In this document: piece after piece, positions 1 to 8,578 of the stretch | How positions within the stretch are numbered: position 1 is the first letter of the stretch | How the letters are laid out: every line of letters begins with the position of its first letter | The notes under the pieces: model-generated | Told to the model about the DNA's origin: nothing | Databases searched by the model: none | Seen by the model: only the letters and a program-made list of their open reading frames with translations | Assembly (NCBI GenBank): GCA_023853785.1 | Contig: JAJIRX010001005.1 | Coordinates: forward strand, 1-14,747 | Length of the DNA: 14,747 bases | Reading direction: 5' to 3' | Source: Psilocybe azurescens | Taxonomy: Eukaryota > Basidiomycota > Agaricomycetes > Agaricales > Agrocybaceae | Translations under genes and position numbers: made by a program

Positions 1-690
1 TAATGTCACTAATGATAATCAATGTAATAGCAAGAGCTAGGCCATGTGATGGTATAAAAAGCTGATGGGGATCGGACCGGGTAATGACAGAACTATGTAC
101 AATGAGGCAAAATGAGTAGCCGCAACTCGTTCCCTGGCTTGGCCATATATTCCCCAGATTCTAGTCTTTGCTATCCTGGAGAAAATACACGCAGCCTCGT
201 TGTTTTTGCATGTCTGTTCTTCTGAATGGACCTGTTCCCTTAGATCTTTGCCGTGATCCACCCCTCTGGATGCCCCTGTGACAGAGATCATCTTCTCACT
301 CAGGTTAAGACAATAAAGTATTGAACGTGGTGGCACTTCACAGTTGTATCTTCTCCAGTTCGCTATCTGACCACCCTCGGCTTGCATTTTTATCACTGGT
401 TTATTGTCAACTCGTAACCGACAGTCGTCTCCTGGATTTTGTTCTATTGTGCCCTCGGATATTTTTGCAATTGCAGATAACTCGAGTACCCCATTAGAAT
501 TTATCGGTATTCTTTGGAGGATTTCCGTGCATTGCTTAAATACTCAACATAGGGCGTGGAGAAACGTGGCCCTTCCTTTTTTTTCTGCAGCTGAATTGTA
601 TTTTTATCATCTTCCTTTAATTTCTTCACAGCAGCGTCCGTGACGCTAGCATTCGTTTATTGCTTGTCCAAATCTCAGCTCTTAAACACC
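1..690. other. Upstream flank, no gene supported
   Basis: No protein family is recognisable here on either strand. A 119-codon open frame on the minus strand (37-396) has unremarkable composition and no family resemblance. The last 120 bases look like a leader for the gene at 691: T-rich tracts around 575-590 and 615-630, each followed by a CAG, would suit 3' splice sites of a 5'UTR intron, but I cannot fix a donor. Nothing else stands out apart from a CATGTGAT E-box-like motif near 44-51. Confidence 0.4.
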
Positions 691-1112
691 ATGCCAGCGC
701 TCGAAAATTATGACATTTTCCTTGACCTCACGAATGATATGCACGATCCAGTCTCCATCCAACTTCTCAGAGACTATGACAGACAAGCCGGTCGCGTCGT
801 TCTGCTTTATCCAGCAGAGAGCCTTACTCTCATCCTCGAATCAGGATCGTCATACCAATACGCCGTCAAATCTCGCACTAAAGTCGCAAATGTGACGTGA
901 GTAGCGCGTTGTTCAATGTATGGGAAGGTGCTTAGACTAATCCTATTTATTTCAGAGCTAGATCATGGAAAGATATAACTTGTTCCATCTCCCAACTATT
1001 CACGGGAAACTCAATGGACTCGTTGTCGTCATCAGTCTCCTCAGCTGCGAGCGGAGTACGAGTCGACCGTCTATGGAGAGATCATCGATTTAGCATATGG
1101 AACGAGGCCTAG
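691..1112 (+). CDS. Conserved small protein of unknown function, 120 aa, two exons
   Basis: Exon 1 is 691-896 and exon 2 is 956-1112, joined across a 59-bp intron (GTGAGT...TTTCAG). Together they make exactly 121 codons ending in TAG. The start lies in a good context (cacc before ATG), and the T-rich leader supports it. The protein begins MPALENYDIFLDL and contains VVLLYPAESLTLILESG, followed by a Lys/Arg-rich beta-like stretch. After a Ser-rich linker (about residues 88-101) it ends in a basic, aromatic tail (VDRLWRDHRFSIWNEA). It has no signal peptide or membrane segment, so it is probably cytosolic or nuclear. It resembles short hypothetical proteins that I associate with Agaricomycetes, but I cannot assign a domain or function. 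Unlike most neighbours, its frame is intact. It converges on bL17m, with 556 bp between stops. Confidence 0.75.
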
Positions 1113-1668
1113 CACTGGCACTAGATTCCATTTCTCTAACTGTAGGTGTTTCCTTCGTTGAACACTATTGCCCCCTTTGCTCACCATCACCTTGCTGCTT
1201 ACAGGGTTAGGGATCCTGCATAAAGGGTGCCATTTAATTACATACTTGTAAAATATTTTTATGATAATCCAGGATACGATTAATTTATGAGATCGTTCGT
1301 ATCTGCATTACTGGAAATCAAGTCATAAGACCAATCTCAAGAAAAGCTGACGCCTTCCAAAAGCTCGCGAGCTTCCTTCAGTCCGGTCTTCGGCGATAAG
1401 GAGGTAAGGCATAGCGTCCCTTTCCACCGTAACGACCGAGATCAAGGAACCTGTTGCGCAAAAGTTTGCTATCTTCTGTGAATCTTGGATTGTAAAACAT
1501 GCGCATCAAAGAGCGATACGAAAGGGAGGAATAAATAAACGAGGTCGGATTAAGGAGATAAAATAACTTATTACATCACTCAAGTACATGCACGCCTCTG
1601 TCACAAGAGTAAAATGTCGCTGAGATGGGCTAAAGGTATGCAAAGTCAAGGGAATTTGAATCCTTCTG
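1113..1668. other. Convergent intergenic region (3' UTRs)
   Basis: This separates the stop of the small plus-strand gene from the 3' end of bL17m on the minus strand. It is AT-rich in places (for example 1230-1290) and shows no coding family, RNA gene or repeat array. A single 10-base agggttaggg at 1203-1212 resembles a fungal telomere unit but is not repeated. The 3' end of bL17m could reach into 1646-1668 if a short terminal intron is used (see that gene). Confidence 0.5.
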
Positions 1669-2673
1669 TCAAAGCATTCTCCATGCTATATACAGGAGCT
1701 TTTTCCGTCTCGACGGTGTTACACCCTGCGCAAGAGCACCGCGTGCCACGACAAGTGCGGGTCGCTCTTCGCCAATTCGTTTGTAGCCGGCACGACGGCG
1801 AGGCGCAGGAGTAAGCGAATTTTGTTCCTTCAAATCGTCGTGGACGGATTTATACGCCAGAGGAGTAGCAAGCAATTCATCCTGTGATTTCGCATGAACA
1901 ACCGATGCAACTTTCAATGAACCAAATTTACCGCGTAAGTTGATGCTTTTTGCTCAGGGCAGTAATTGCATCAGCACCTCTGTACCGGAGAATCTTCTGG
2001 ACGTTCCACCGCGTCTTTGATCGCAATACACCCTTCTCTTTGACATCCATCTTTCGTTCTAATCGCAGAACCTGCAGAGCTTTATCGCCTCCGTCGTTCA
2101 AGATTTGTTCGGGGCGAGCAGTCCGCAGTTTGTCCTTTAGCAGTTCCCATCCGATAGCTCTCGAAGTCATTTCCCATCTCAAGTCCCGTGGATTGTCGAC
2201 AAGTTCGAGAATGGCATGCGGGGCATTGTCACCTTGTCGGTTACCGAACTTGTGTATGCGCGTATACCTCCAGGGCGTTCCGCATATCGTTGAGCAAACG
2301 TAGAGAATAATTTCGACAATGCTGTGGGTTTCAGCAGGAAGGCAGAAGCGCGTTCGCGCGCGCCATTGTCCCCTTTTTGCCCATGGTAATGATCTGGAGA
2401 AGTTGTGAGAACCGAACGGCGACGACAGTTTGACGACGAAGAATAGAATTAATAATAACCTTTTCAGCCAGTCTGGCTGTATCTCGTGCTTTGGGTAAAG
2501 TGGTTTTGATTTGTTCATGTTCAAATAATGAAGTGACTAGATTTCTATGATAGTGTTTGTTAGAAGAGAGTATGTATACCAACGTCGTACGAAGGTGCAT
2601 TGGCTAACCGTAACATAAGCATTCTATGTGATGAAGTTCTTGAGAACTTTCGGAAGGCGATTCCATGCTTCAT
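1669..2673 (-). CDS. Mitochondrial large-subunit ribosomal protein bL17m
   Basis: Encodes the mitochondrial homologue of bacterial L17, a component of the mitoribosomal large subunit. Exon 1 (2609-2673) starts MKHGIAFRKFSRTSSHRM, the hallmark L17 N-terminus. Exon 2 (2460-2544) gives RNLVTSLFEHEQIKTTLPKA, and exon 3 (1669-2393) carries LAEKIITMGKKG, GGYTRIHKFGNRQGDNAPH and a long fungal C-terminal extension with PRRRAGYKR. The introns are 64 and 66 bp. About 292 aa is expected. Exon 3 cannot be read in one frame. I see single-base losses near 2370-2373 (G run after AAAAA), 2267-2268, 1946 and 1916-1917, and family similarity continues across each. Because neighbours show the same pattern, I read these as assembly errors. 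A small terminal intron could instead end the protein near 1646. Family identity is certain; the exact C-terminus is not. Confidence 0.9.
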
Positions 2674-2917
2674 GATGACACGTCGCGAGAATTAGCAAGG
2701 TAGGACGGACGGAGGTACTGTGTTGGCGTCAAAAATATTGACTTATGTAAGCACATATGCCAGTGAAGTCAAGTTTTCAACAACCGTCAACATTCTTATT
2801 ACTCTCCCAACATCATGGTCCATGCACTCATCAATCCGAGGAAGAAACGTTATGTGTTTATTCGAAATGCTAGTAACACGTTCGAAAGAATGGCTCAAAC
2901 GAAAAGTCTATATTCAG

Positions 2918-4219
2918 CTACCCTGCGAACTGGCCTCGCTGTACACCCTGAAAAAGACTAGACAGGTCCACCTGAAAGATGTGACCTGAATCAGGGTAAT
3001 TTTGTTGGAGACTTGCATCTCCTCCTATCGCCCCGCAGTGGGCAGTAGTGACGAACATGATATCGTTCTTGGGCCTGAGAAATTTTGCGGTCAGAGAGAG
3101 TATGGCGAAGGTGTAGACACCGGTTTACGCACCCCCAAAACAGCAAGAAGTGATATTCAAGGCAGTGGGGAACAGGAGCTGGAAGTCAACGCTACCTTCC
3201 TTGTCGAAACGTACAATACGGGACCCTCCCCACCTTCGAATTCGGTGTGAGTTACTACATTAATGAAGAGCTGCCCAGCATACCGTGCACTCCAGACGCC
3301 TCCAGCATCGTCAACGCACAAGCCATCACAGTACGTTTTCGGCAAATCCCTTTTCTATGGCATCCACAAAGACTCGCTTATTGCTTAGTTCTCCTTCGTT
3401 GTAGTCATAGGCATAGATTTTGTTGACCAATGAGTCGGTGAAATAACTGATGAGATAAACATTATTCTTCTCAAGGACCAATGAAGAAAACAAGCGCTCA
3501 CAAAGTCTTCTCATCGGCGCTCCAGCCTAGACCGTTGGAATCCTATGACAAAAATGACATCAGAAATGCTAAAACAAGCTTCAGAAGCAAACGTGCCGTA
3601 AATGGACCTTCATCTACTATTTTGCAAGAGCTTGTCGCAGGATCATATTTGTAAAGCTGCCCCGGAATACCTTCCTCTTTGTTATAAAGGGTCCCAGCAA
3701 AGAAGCGACCTTTGCTGTCGCAACCGCCGTCGTTAAAGCGCGTAGAAAGGCATATATTCGGAGAGATAAGAGTTTGTAGAGGTAAGAAATTTTTGAATCT
3801 CCTTTCAATAAAGCGAAGCCCTGAGCTGCAGCACCAAGGCCAGCGTAGTTGAAAACAAGTTGTTCAAATTTAGCAAGACCTAACGTGTATCACGTACTCC
3901 TGCGGCATCGCGTCGTAAAGCCAAGCAGCATACCGCTTCGTCGTATTCTTCAAAGGATGTCTCACAATTCAGTATGTTAACGTGAAAGACCTGGCATCAC
4001 AGATGATGAGAGGCGATCACAGAATGACCGTGAAGAGGAGTTGTCACCTTCTTTTCCGAAATATCGACAAAATGCAAAAGCGACGTTGATGGATCGTACA
4101 CGGGACCTATTAACTATGAGTTAATACATAGCAATGCAGGTCCAGTGCGCACCCTCTCCTAAGATACAGCCGACTTTGAGCCAGGGACGCTCAACAATGA
4201 TTTCTCGTTTGCCTGACAT
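2918..4219 (-). CDS. SMP-30/gluconolactonase/LRE-family protein, about 309 aa, eight exons
   Basis: A six-bladed beta-propeller of the regucalcin/gluconolactonase family, whose members are divalent-metal-dependent lactonases; the substrate here is unknown. Exons: 4153-4219, 4048-4106, 3898-3990, 3597-3841, 3502-3542, 3284-3446, 3133-3233, 2918-3074. The four key sites are present: Glu22 in GEGPVYDP, Arg and Asn in STRFNDGG, Asn in DSNGLGWS, and Asp in YCDGLCVDDAGG. Further family signatures are SARWGGSRIVRF, TSCCFGGPKND and FVTTAHCGA. There is no signal peptide, so it is probably cytosolic. Frame slips lie at 3773-3775 (A run short by one), 3336-3339 (probably two A lost) and 3069-3070 (one A lost). 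The 54-bp intron at 3543-3596 has a GC donor. The intron at 3842-3897 has a good GTACGT donor but no AG exactly where homology resumes; a canonical AG lies further in, at the cost of conserved residues. Confidence 0.9.
3543..3596 (-). other. GC-AG intron in the SMP-30 gene
   Basis: The coding frame runs GPFT up to 3597 and resumes with DSNGLGW at 3542. Only removal of 3543-3596 joins them in phase. The intron then begins GCACGT on the coding strand and ends CATAG. GC-AG introns are a known minor class in fungi. A GT lies four bases downstream but would break the frame. Given the indel errors around it, a base error in the donor is the alternative. Confidence 0.6.
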
Positions 4220-4614
4220 GGTTAGTAGGGGCTGGGGTGCCTCTGTGCCCAATAAGTGGGATTCAGACTACTGGTGCATTGATCTTCTTATAGGCTGACG
4301 AGGGCACTGAGAGAAGACCCACTGTCTCGTTATATGACCGAGATGGTCGTTCCTGCATCGGAAGTCACCGGACTATGAGGTCGAAAGCAGAGGACTCATG
4401 CGACCGCCAAAGCAGATGATTCGACGGAACACTGTCGAGAGCTTCCAAATTGAAAAGAAAAGCAAAAAGGTAACATCTCTATTGATCATACCGTGTCACA
4501 TCGATCATCTCTCAAGTCAAGACACTCGAGAATAGCTATTAGAGAGAATCGGGATTGGTGGAAGCAATGTACAGTACGGGTTATTCCGAGCCGTAAGCTA
4601 TTCTTCTCCAACTT
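4220..4614. other. Intergenic: ACP 3' region and SMP-30 promoter
   Basis: Lies between two minus-strand genes: the end of mitochondrial ACP and the start of the SMP-30 gene. On the coding strand a pyrimidine-rich tract (complement of about 4450-4470) would fit a basidiomycete promoter/leader. I see no open frame with family similarity and no RNA gene. Confidence 0.4.
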
Positions 4615-5217
4615 TTAGTGGGCTGCAACGCGGAAAAGACAGGCGGTTAGCCAAAAGAGAAAACGGTCAATCAGAAGAGGGCTCATACCTTCAGGAGATT
4701 TTGCGATATAGTCAATGGCTAAGGAGTGGGTTAATTGGGAATTGCCGTGAAGTCCACAACGTGTAATAACACGTACCTTGTTGGACCGTTGTAATTTCGT
4801 CTGCCTCAGCATCAGGGATCTCGATTGAGAACTCCTGAACAGGGGTTCTAGTGGTTAACGTGTTGCGTTTGAAGCGAGAAACACGTCCGCACCTCTTCAA
4901 CTGCCATCATCACTTCGACTGCATCCAAACTGTCGAGTCCCAGGTCTTTACTGAAGGAGGCGCTGGTGGTCAGCTGAGCGCGCCCCAGGAGTTCAGTAAC
5001 AGCATTAATGACATTGAAGGAAGATACACACCTTTGCTGGGTTAATCTTCTCGTAGCCCTTCAATGTTTCAAGGATACGGGATGTGATGACGTCCTTGGA
5101 CAATGGTCCACCTGCAGAGTACATGGCGCGAGGAATCCATCTTGTTTGAAGAGTTGGGGTTGTTCGGGCAATGCATGAGATGGCAGCAGCTCTTGGGATA
5201 AGACGAGCGAGAGACAT
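4615..5217 (-). CDS. Mitochondrial acyl carrier protein, 120 aa, five exons
   Basis: Carries growing acyl chains on 4'-phosphopantetheine in mitochondrial type II fatty-acid synthesis. In most eukaryotes it is also a subunit of respiratory complex I and partners LYR proteins, including Fe-S assembly factors. Exons 5032-5217, 4893-4973, 4777-4834, 4689-4718 and 4615-4622 total exactly 121 codons; the last exon is only 8 nt. The N-terminus (MSLARLIPRAAAISCIAR...) is basic, lacks acidic residues and fits a mitochondrial presequence, followed by mature ACP from about residue 36. The prosthetic-group site is Ser77 in LGLDSLDAVEVMMA, followed by EEEFSIEIPDAEAD (helix III region) and the terminal IDYIAKSPEAH. 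All four introns are 58-66 bp with canonical ends. There are no frame slips, unlike most neighbours. It is divergently arranged with the uL13 gene. Confidence 0.95.
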
Positions 5218-5246
5218 TATGTATATAATTTACTCAAGAGTCAAGG

Positions 5247-5262
5247 TTGAGTTGCAACTCAA
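5247..5262. repeat. 16-bp perfect palindrome in the ACP promoter
   Basis: TTGAGTTGCAACTCAA reads identically on both strands. It lies 30-45 bp upstream of the ACP start codon, inside the expected leader or core promoter, so it could be a dimeric transcription-factor site. No known factor is assigned. Confidence 0.6.
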
Positions 5263-5651
5263 AACGACTCGGTCAAGACGTGACCAATTGCTAGGTCAAC
5301 CCGGCGTTGTCCGAATATTCGGCATATATAAATAAAACTAAGTATATCTGATATTATGTATAAAAACTATAAATAGACATAATTTGTCGCGGAGTACAGA
5401 AATTGACAGTAAAATGCATTACAATCTTCAACGTAAATCTCAACACAATAGAACAGTATGAAAGTAAAATCAAGGTATTTATACAATTTTATGAGTCCAA
5501 GCGAAGTGAAAATATGTCTTTGAAGATGAGTAAAGATTGGAAAGTGAGATCCGGAAATTGCCGAAATGAACTATGCAGTATACAGATAAGGTTTGAGGTC
5601 TGTTAAGCCACATTGGTTTCCCAAGTCGGCGTAAACGTTCAACTCCTCAAG

Positions 5652-5714
5652 GTACGAGACGTCTAGCTCACTTCATTATCCAGTACTAAATTATACCCTC
5701 TTTGAACCCCACAG
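5652..5714 (+). other. Probable 5'UTR intron of the uL13 gene
   Basis: The stretch starts with a GTACGA donor after caag and ends in CCCCACAG. It contains a branch-like tactaaat and is 63 bp long, matching the other introns in the window. It lies 66 bp upstream of the uL13 start codon. Leader introns are common in fungal ribosomal protein genes. It is not confirmed by coding phase. Confidence 0.4.
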
Positions 5715-5780
5715 GTCCGTACGGAATCTGTATACCGAGTTTCTCCAAAAACTAATCGTTTCGGCGCGTAGATCACGACA

Positions 5781-6551
5781 ATGGCCACCTTTTCGTCGAC
5801 ACCCATCGTTATTGATGGCAAGGGTCACCTCCTTGGTCGATTGGCTTCAATCATCTCCAAGCAGATTCTCTCTGGACAGAAAATTGTGGTGGTGAGGTGT
5901 GAAATTAACATTTCCGGTAGCTTCTTCCGAAACAAGGTATGTTGACTGTTTTGTGCAATATAGATATATACAGCTGAACTTGAGATGTGCAGCTCCGCTA
6001 CCACAATTTCCTCCACAAACGCCACATTGTGAACCCCAAAAGTCTGGTCCCTTCCATCACCGTGCCCTCCAAGATCCTCTACCGTGCCATCCGGGGTATG
6101 ACCCCACACAAGAGCGCCCGTGGTGCTGCTGCCCTCGAGCGCCTCAAGCTCTTCGAAGGTGTTCCCCACCATACGATAAGAAGAAGCGAATGGTGGTCCC
6201 TGAAGCTCTGCGAGTGTTGAGGTTGAAGCCGGGACGCAAGTACTGCACTGTCAAGGTATGTCATCAACAACAGTAGTATAGCGCATGGGATGGTTTTATT
6301 TATACGGACACCAGCGTCTCTCGCACGAGGTTGGCGGGGATATAAGGATGTTGTTGATCGTCTTGAGGAAAAGAGAAAGATCAAGGCCCAGGCATTCCAC
6401 GAGCGCAAGGTATGTTACATTTTGTACAGATGCAATAATATCAGACTTTGTGCTCACGAACGACCACCCAGCTGACCGCTGTCAAATTGCGCCAAAGGCT
6501 GTCGCAGACTCTGCATCATCGTTCGAACAGCTCACCCAACTGGGATACTAG
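5781..6551 (+). CDS. 60S ribosomal protein uL13 (L13a; fungal L16), four exons
   Basis: A cytosolic large-subunit ribosomal protein of about 200 aa. Exons: 5781-5936, 5993-6255, 6315-6409, 6472-6551; introns 56, 59 and 62 bp. Signatures in order: [15 protein letters not shown] near the N-terminus, [65 protein letters not shown] and a terminal QLTQLGY. Observed exons 2-4 do not stay in one frame. Bases are missing at 6038-6041 (A run), 6065-6067 (C run, two), 6164-6167 (C run), 6334-6339 (GGCGGGG) and 6494-6496 (A run). Restoring the frame count makes exon lengths fit the family exactly. One Glu expected in RCEEINISG is also absent. An essential, highly expressed gene with five independent slips points to assembly error rather than a pseudogene. 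Confidence 0.92.
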
Positions 6552-6893
6552 AGTAGTCACTTGCTAATTCGAGAGTCTTTGTCGGCGTCCTTTTCGCATT
6601 ATGCATACTATGTACTACACTAGCCAGGGCATGACCTGTGGCTGATGATATGACACATGCAATCCATCACACATGAAGTTGAAAGGCCATATATAAGAGA
6701 AATGAAATAATACAATAATGTAATGTCATGAGTCAGAGAGTAAAGAGCGCTGACCGAGAAGAGTGACTCGGGCAATTCCGAAGGAAGAAAAAGAGATTTC
6801 GGGAGGAATATTTGGATTTTATTCTTTTACTCTTACCAGCCGATTTCTCGTTTTCTCCTCCTCCTCCTTTCTCCTCCTTCCTCCCACTCCATC
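6552..6893 (+). promoter_or_regulatory. uL13 3' region and KH-protein promoter with a CT-rich leader
   Basis: The left part is the uL13 3' UTR. A TGAGTCA at 6729-6735 is a perfect Gcn4/CpcA/AP-1-type site, and an imperfect partner, gTGACTCg, lies at 6764-6770. From about 6848 to 6893 the sequence is almost pure C/T (repeated ctcctcctcc), ending right before the start codon at 6894. Such pyrimidine tracts are typical of fungal core promoters and leaders of well-expressed genes. Functional roles are inferred. Confidence 0.5.
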
Positions 6894-8029
6894 ATGCCCT
6901 CCGACTCCTCCAGACACGAAAATGGTATCTGTTTCTTTTTTCAATCAATTATTTATCATATCACTTATTTTCCGATATTCCGCAGCCTCTCCAGCCCAGT
7001 CCCGATCTCCTTCGCCCTCTCCTCACGACACTCTCACTCTCCGCGCCCTCGTCAGCACAAAGGACGCCGGCGTCATCATTGGAAAGGCCGGAAAAATGTT
7101 GCTGATTTGAGAGATCAGACTGGCGTCAAGGCTGGCGTCAGCAAAGTCATCCCCGGCGTCCATGAACGTGTTCTCACAGTTACTGGCTCTGTCGAGGCTG
7201 TCTCCAAGGTTCGTTCTTTTTAACCCCGTGTTTTTTAATCTGTTATTTATTTGGATTTCTCTGCAGGCATACAATCTCATTATCTCCCAGCTCGTATCCT
7301 CTACCCCTTCTTCTCCCGTTACGACTTCGTCCCCTTCTCTCCATACCTCTATCCGCCTCTTGATCTCGCACAACTTGATGGGCACCATCATCGGTCGCAA
7401 TGGTCTCAAAATAAAAGCCATCCAGGACGGTTCCGGGTGCTCGCATGGTCGCCTCGAAGGAGATGCTCCTCAGTCCACTGAGCGCATCGTCGAAGTCCAG
7501 GGTTCTCCCGAGGCTATTGGACGGGCGGTGGAGGAGATCGGTAAATGTTTGTTGGAGGACTGGGAACGTGGTCTTGGAACAGTTCTCTTCCACCCTGGAC
7601 CTAGCGACGAGCGCAGCGGCAATCGTCGTGGGCACAGCTATTCCTCTTCTTACACAGGTTCTCGCCGTGGCAATGGCGATGGCCGCGCGAATGGCGATGG
7701 CCGCGGGATCACCTAAAAACGCCCATTCTCCTGTCTCGAGTCCGCCATCCGCGAATCTGCGCACTCAAAATATCTCCATTCCATCTGACATGGTTGGTTG
7801 CATCATCGGACGGAGTGGAACTAAAATCACCGAAATACGCCGTTTGTCCGGTTCCAAGATCTCCATTGCGAAGGCTCCCCATGATGAGACTGGCGAAAGG
7901 ATGTTCACCATCGTAGGCACTCCTGAAGCCAACGAAAAGGCCTTGTTCTTGCTCTATAACCAGTTGGAAAGCGAGAAGGAGAGGAGAGTTGGAAGGGAAG
8001 CTCAGCAACAAGCCGAGATCCAGGATTGA
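6894..8029 (+). CDS. Triple KH-domain RNA-binding protein (PCBP/hnRNP-K-like), about 338 aa
   Basis: Binds single-stranded C-rich RNA. The yeast relatives Hek2/Khd1 and Pbp2 and fission-yeast Rnc1 act in mRNA localisation, stability and translation. Exons: 6894-6924, 6986-7208, 7267-8029; introns 61 and 58 bp. Three KH domains show the invariant GxxG loop: GKAG (about 43-46), GRNG (128-131) and GRSG (266-269), each preceded by an I/V-I-I or C-I-I strand. Between KH2 and KH3 lies a Gly/Arg/Ser-rich linker (about 195-245) with GRRxGHSYSSS and repeated NGDGR units. The protein ends in a charged coil (ESEKERR...QQQAEIQD). Frame slips: 7092-7096 (A run short by one), 7435-7437 (one G extra or two bases lost), 7468-7469 (C lost) and 7705-7707 (G run). 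Family identity is clear; precise orthology to one yeast protein is not. Confidence 0.9.
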
Positions 8030-8578
8030 TTCCAACAAGGTGGTTGAGATAGCCAAAGGCTCCAACATCCTTCACGTCTCTGGATGACTCGCGGCAGGAT
8101 GAATTGGTGAGATCGGGTAGACCTCGAGAATCTCGACCATTGGCATTCTCGTTTTCCACTTTATCGCAAATTTTCTTCAATCTTTTGACTGCTCTTTCCT
8201 GAATCTCCTTCCTCGTCCTTCCAGTCCACCACTTCTTGATCCATATTTACCGTCCGCCAAAACTATCGAACGTTTATGCTGTACCGCTTCCGATTATGCG
8301 CGTTTTCGCTTCGATAATGCTTTCCTTTCTCCTCCCTCTCCATTGTCCTTACTACGTGCTCGTTGACTCCATTTATGATATTGCTTTCGTCGTGTACTTG
8401 CTACGTATATCATAGATTAGTCGCCCAAAATGCCATGAAATGACCCCTGCCAATCTGAGATCTCATTAGTTAAATTATCTATGTTCCTCGCTGTGACGCG
8501 CCAATCTCAAAAGATCATGTGATGGCTTCAGCAGGCATCGTTTCAATTTGAAATTGAAATGATATTGAAAAAGCGATC
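8030..8578. other. Intergenic: KH-protein 3' region and NUFIP promoter
   Basis: No coding family is seen on either strand. The stretch 8170-8350 is pyrimidine-rich (3' UTR of the KH gene). Near the right end lie an atcatgtgat E-box-like element (8514-8523) and a 19-bp palindrome (8541-8559), followed 19 bases later by the start codon of the next gene. Confidence 0.45.
8541..8559. repeat. 19-bp palindrome just upstream of the NUFIP start codon
   Basis: Two 9-bp arms, TTTCAATTT and AAATTGAAA, flank a single central G and are perfectly complementary. The element ends 19 bases before the ATG at 8579, so it lies in the leader or core promoter. It could be a dimer-binding site or, if transcribed, a short RNA hairpin. 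The following gatattgaaa repeats part of one arm. Confidence 0.6.

Larger units (their letters stand above)
5218..5780. promoter_or_regulatory. Divergent promoter region between mitochondrial ACP and uL13
   Basis: The 563 bp between the two start codons must hold both promoters. Close to the ACP side lie a 16-bp perfect palindrome (5247-5262), three GGTCA half sites at 5271-5275 (+), 5281-5285 (-) and 5294-5298 (+), and a CCAAT box at 5284-5288. The centre (about 5325-5400) is very AT-rich. A 67-codon open frame at 5403-5606 has no family resemblance and looks like chance. That these elements regulate transcription is inference. Confidence 0.55.

Noticed and set aside
37..396. 119-codon minus-strand open frame
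   Set aside because: No family similarity, no supporting introns or leader; composition fits chance in a non-coding flank.
1203..1212. Interstitial telomere-like sequence agggttaggg
   Set aside because: Only about one and a half units; no array, so it is a chance match.
3002..3250. 82-codon plus-strand open frame
   Set aside because: Antisense to the last exons and introns of the SMP-30 gene.
5403..5606. 67-codon plus-strand open frame in the ACP/uL13 gap
   Set aside because: Low-complexity, AT-driven composition, no family match, and it overlaps the divergent promoter.
5937..6471. Intronic snoRNAs in the uL13 gene (as in vertebrate L13a)
   Set aside because: The three introns are only 56-62 bp, too short for a box C/D snoRNA plus splicing signals, and no C/D box pair was seen.
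7243..7764. 173-codon minus-strand open frame
   Set aside because: Antisense shadow of the KH2 domain and Gly/Arg linker of the KH-domain gene.
1669..8029. bL17m, uL13 and KH genes as pseudogenes
   Set aside because: Slips occur in nearly every long-exon gene, favour homopolymers and spare splice sites and conserved codons; no in-frame substitutions to stop are needed. Assembly error explains this better.
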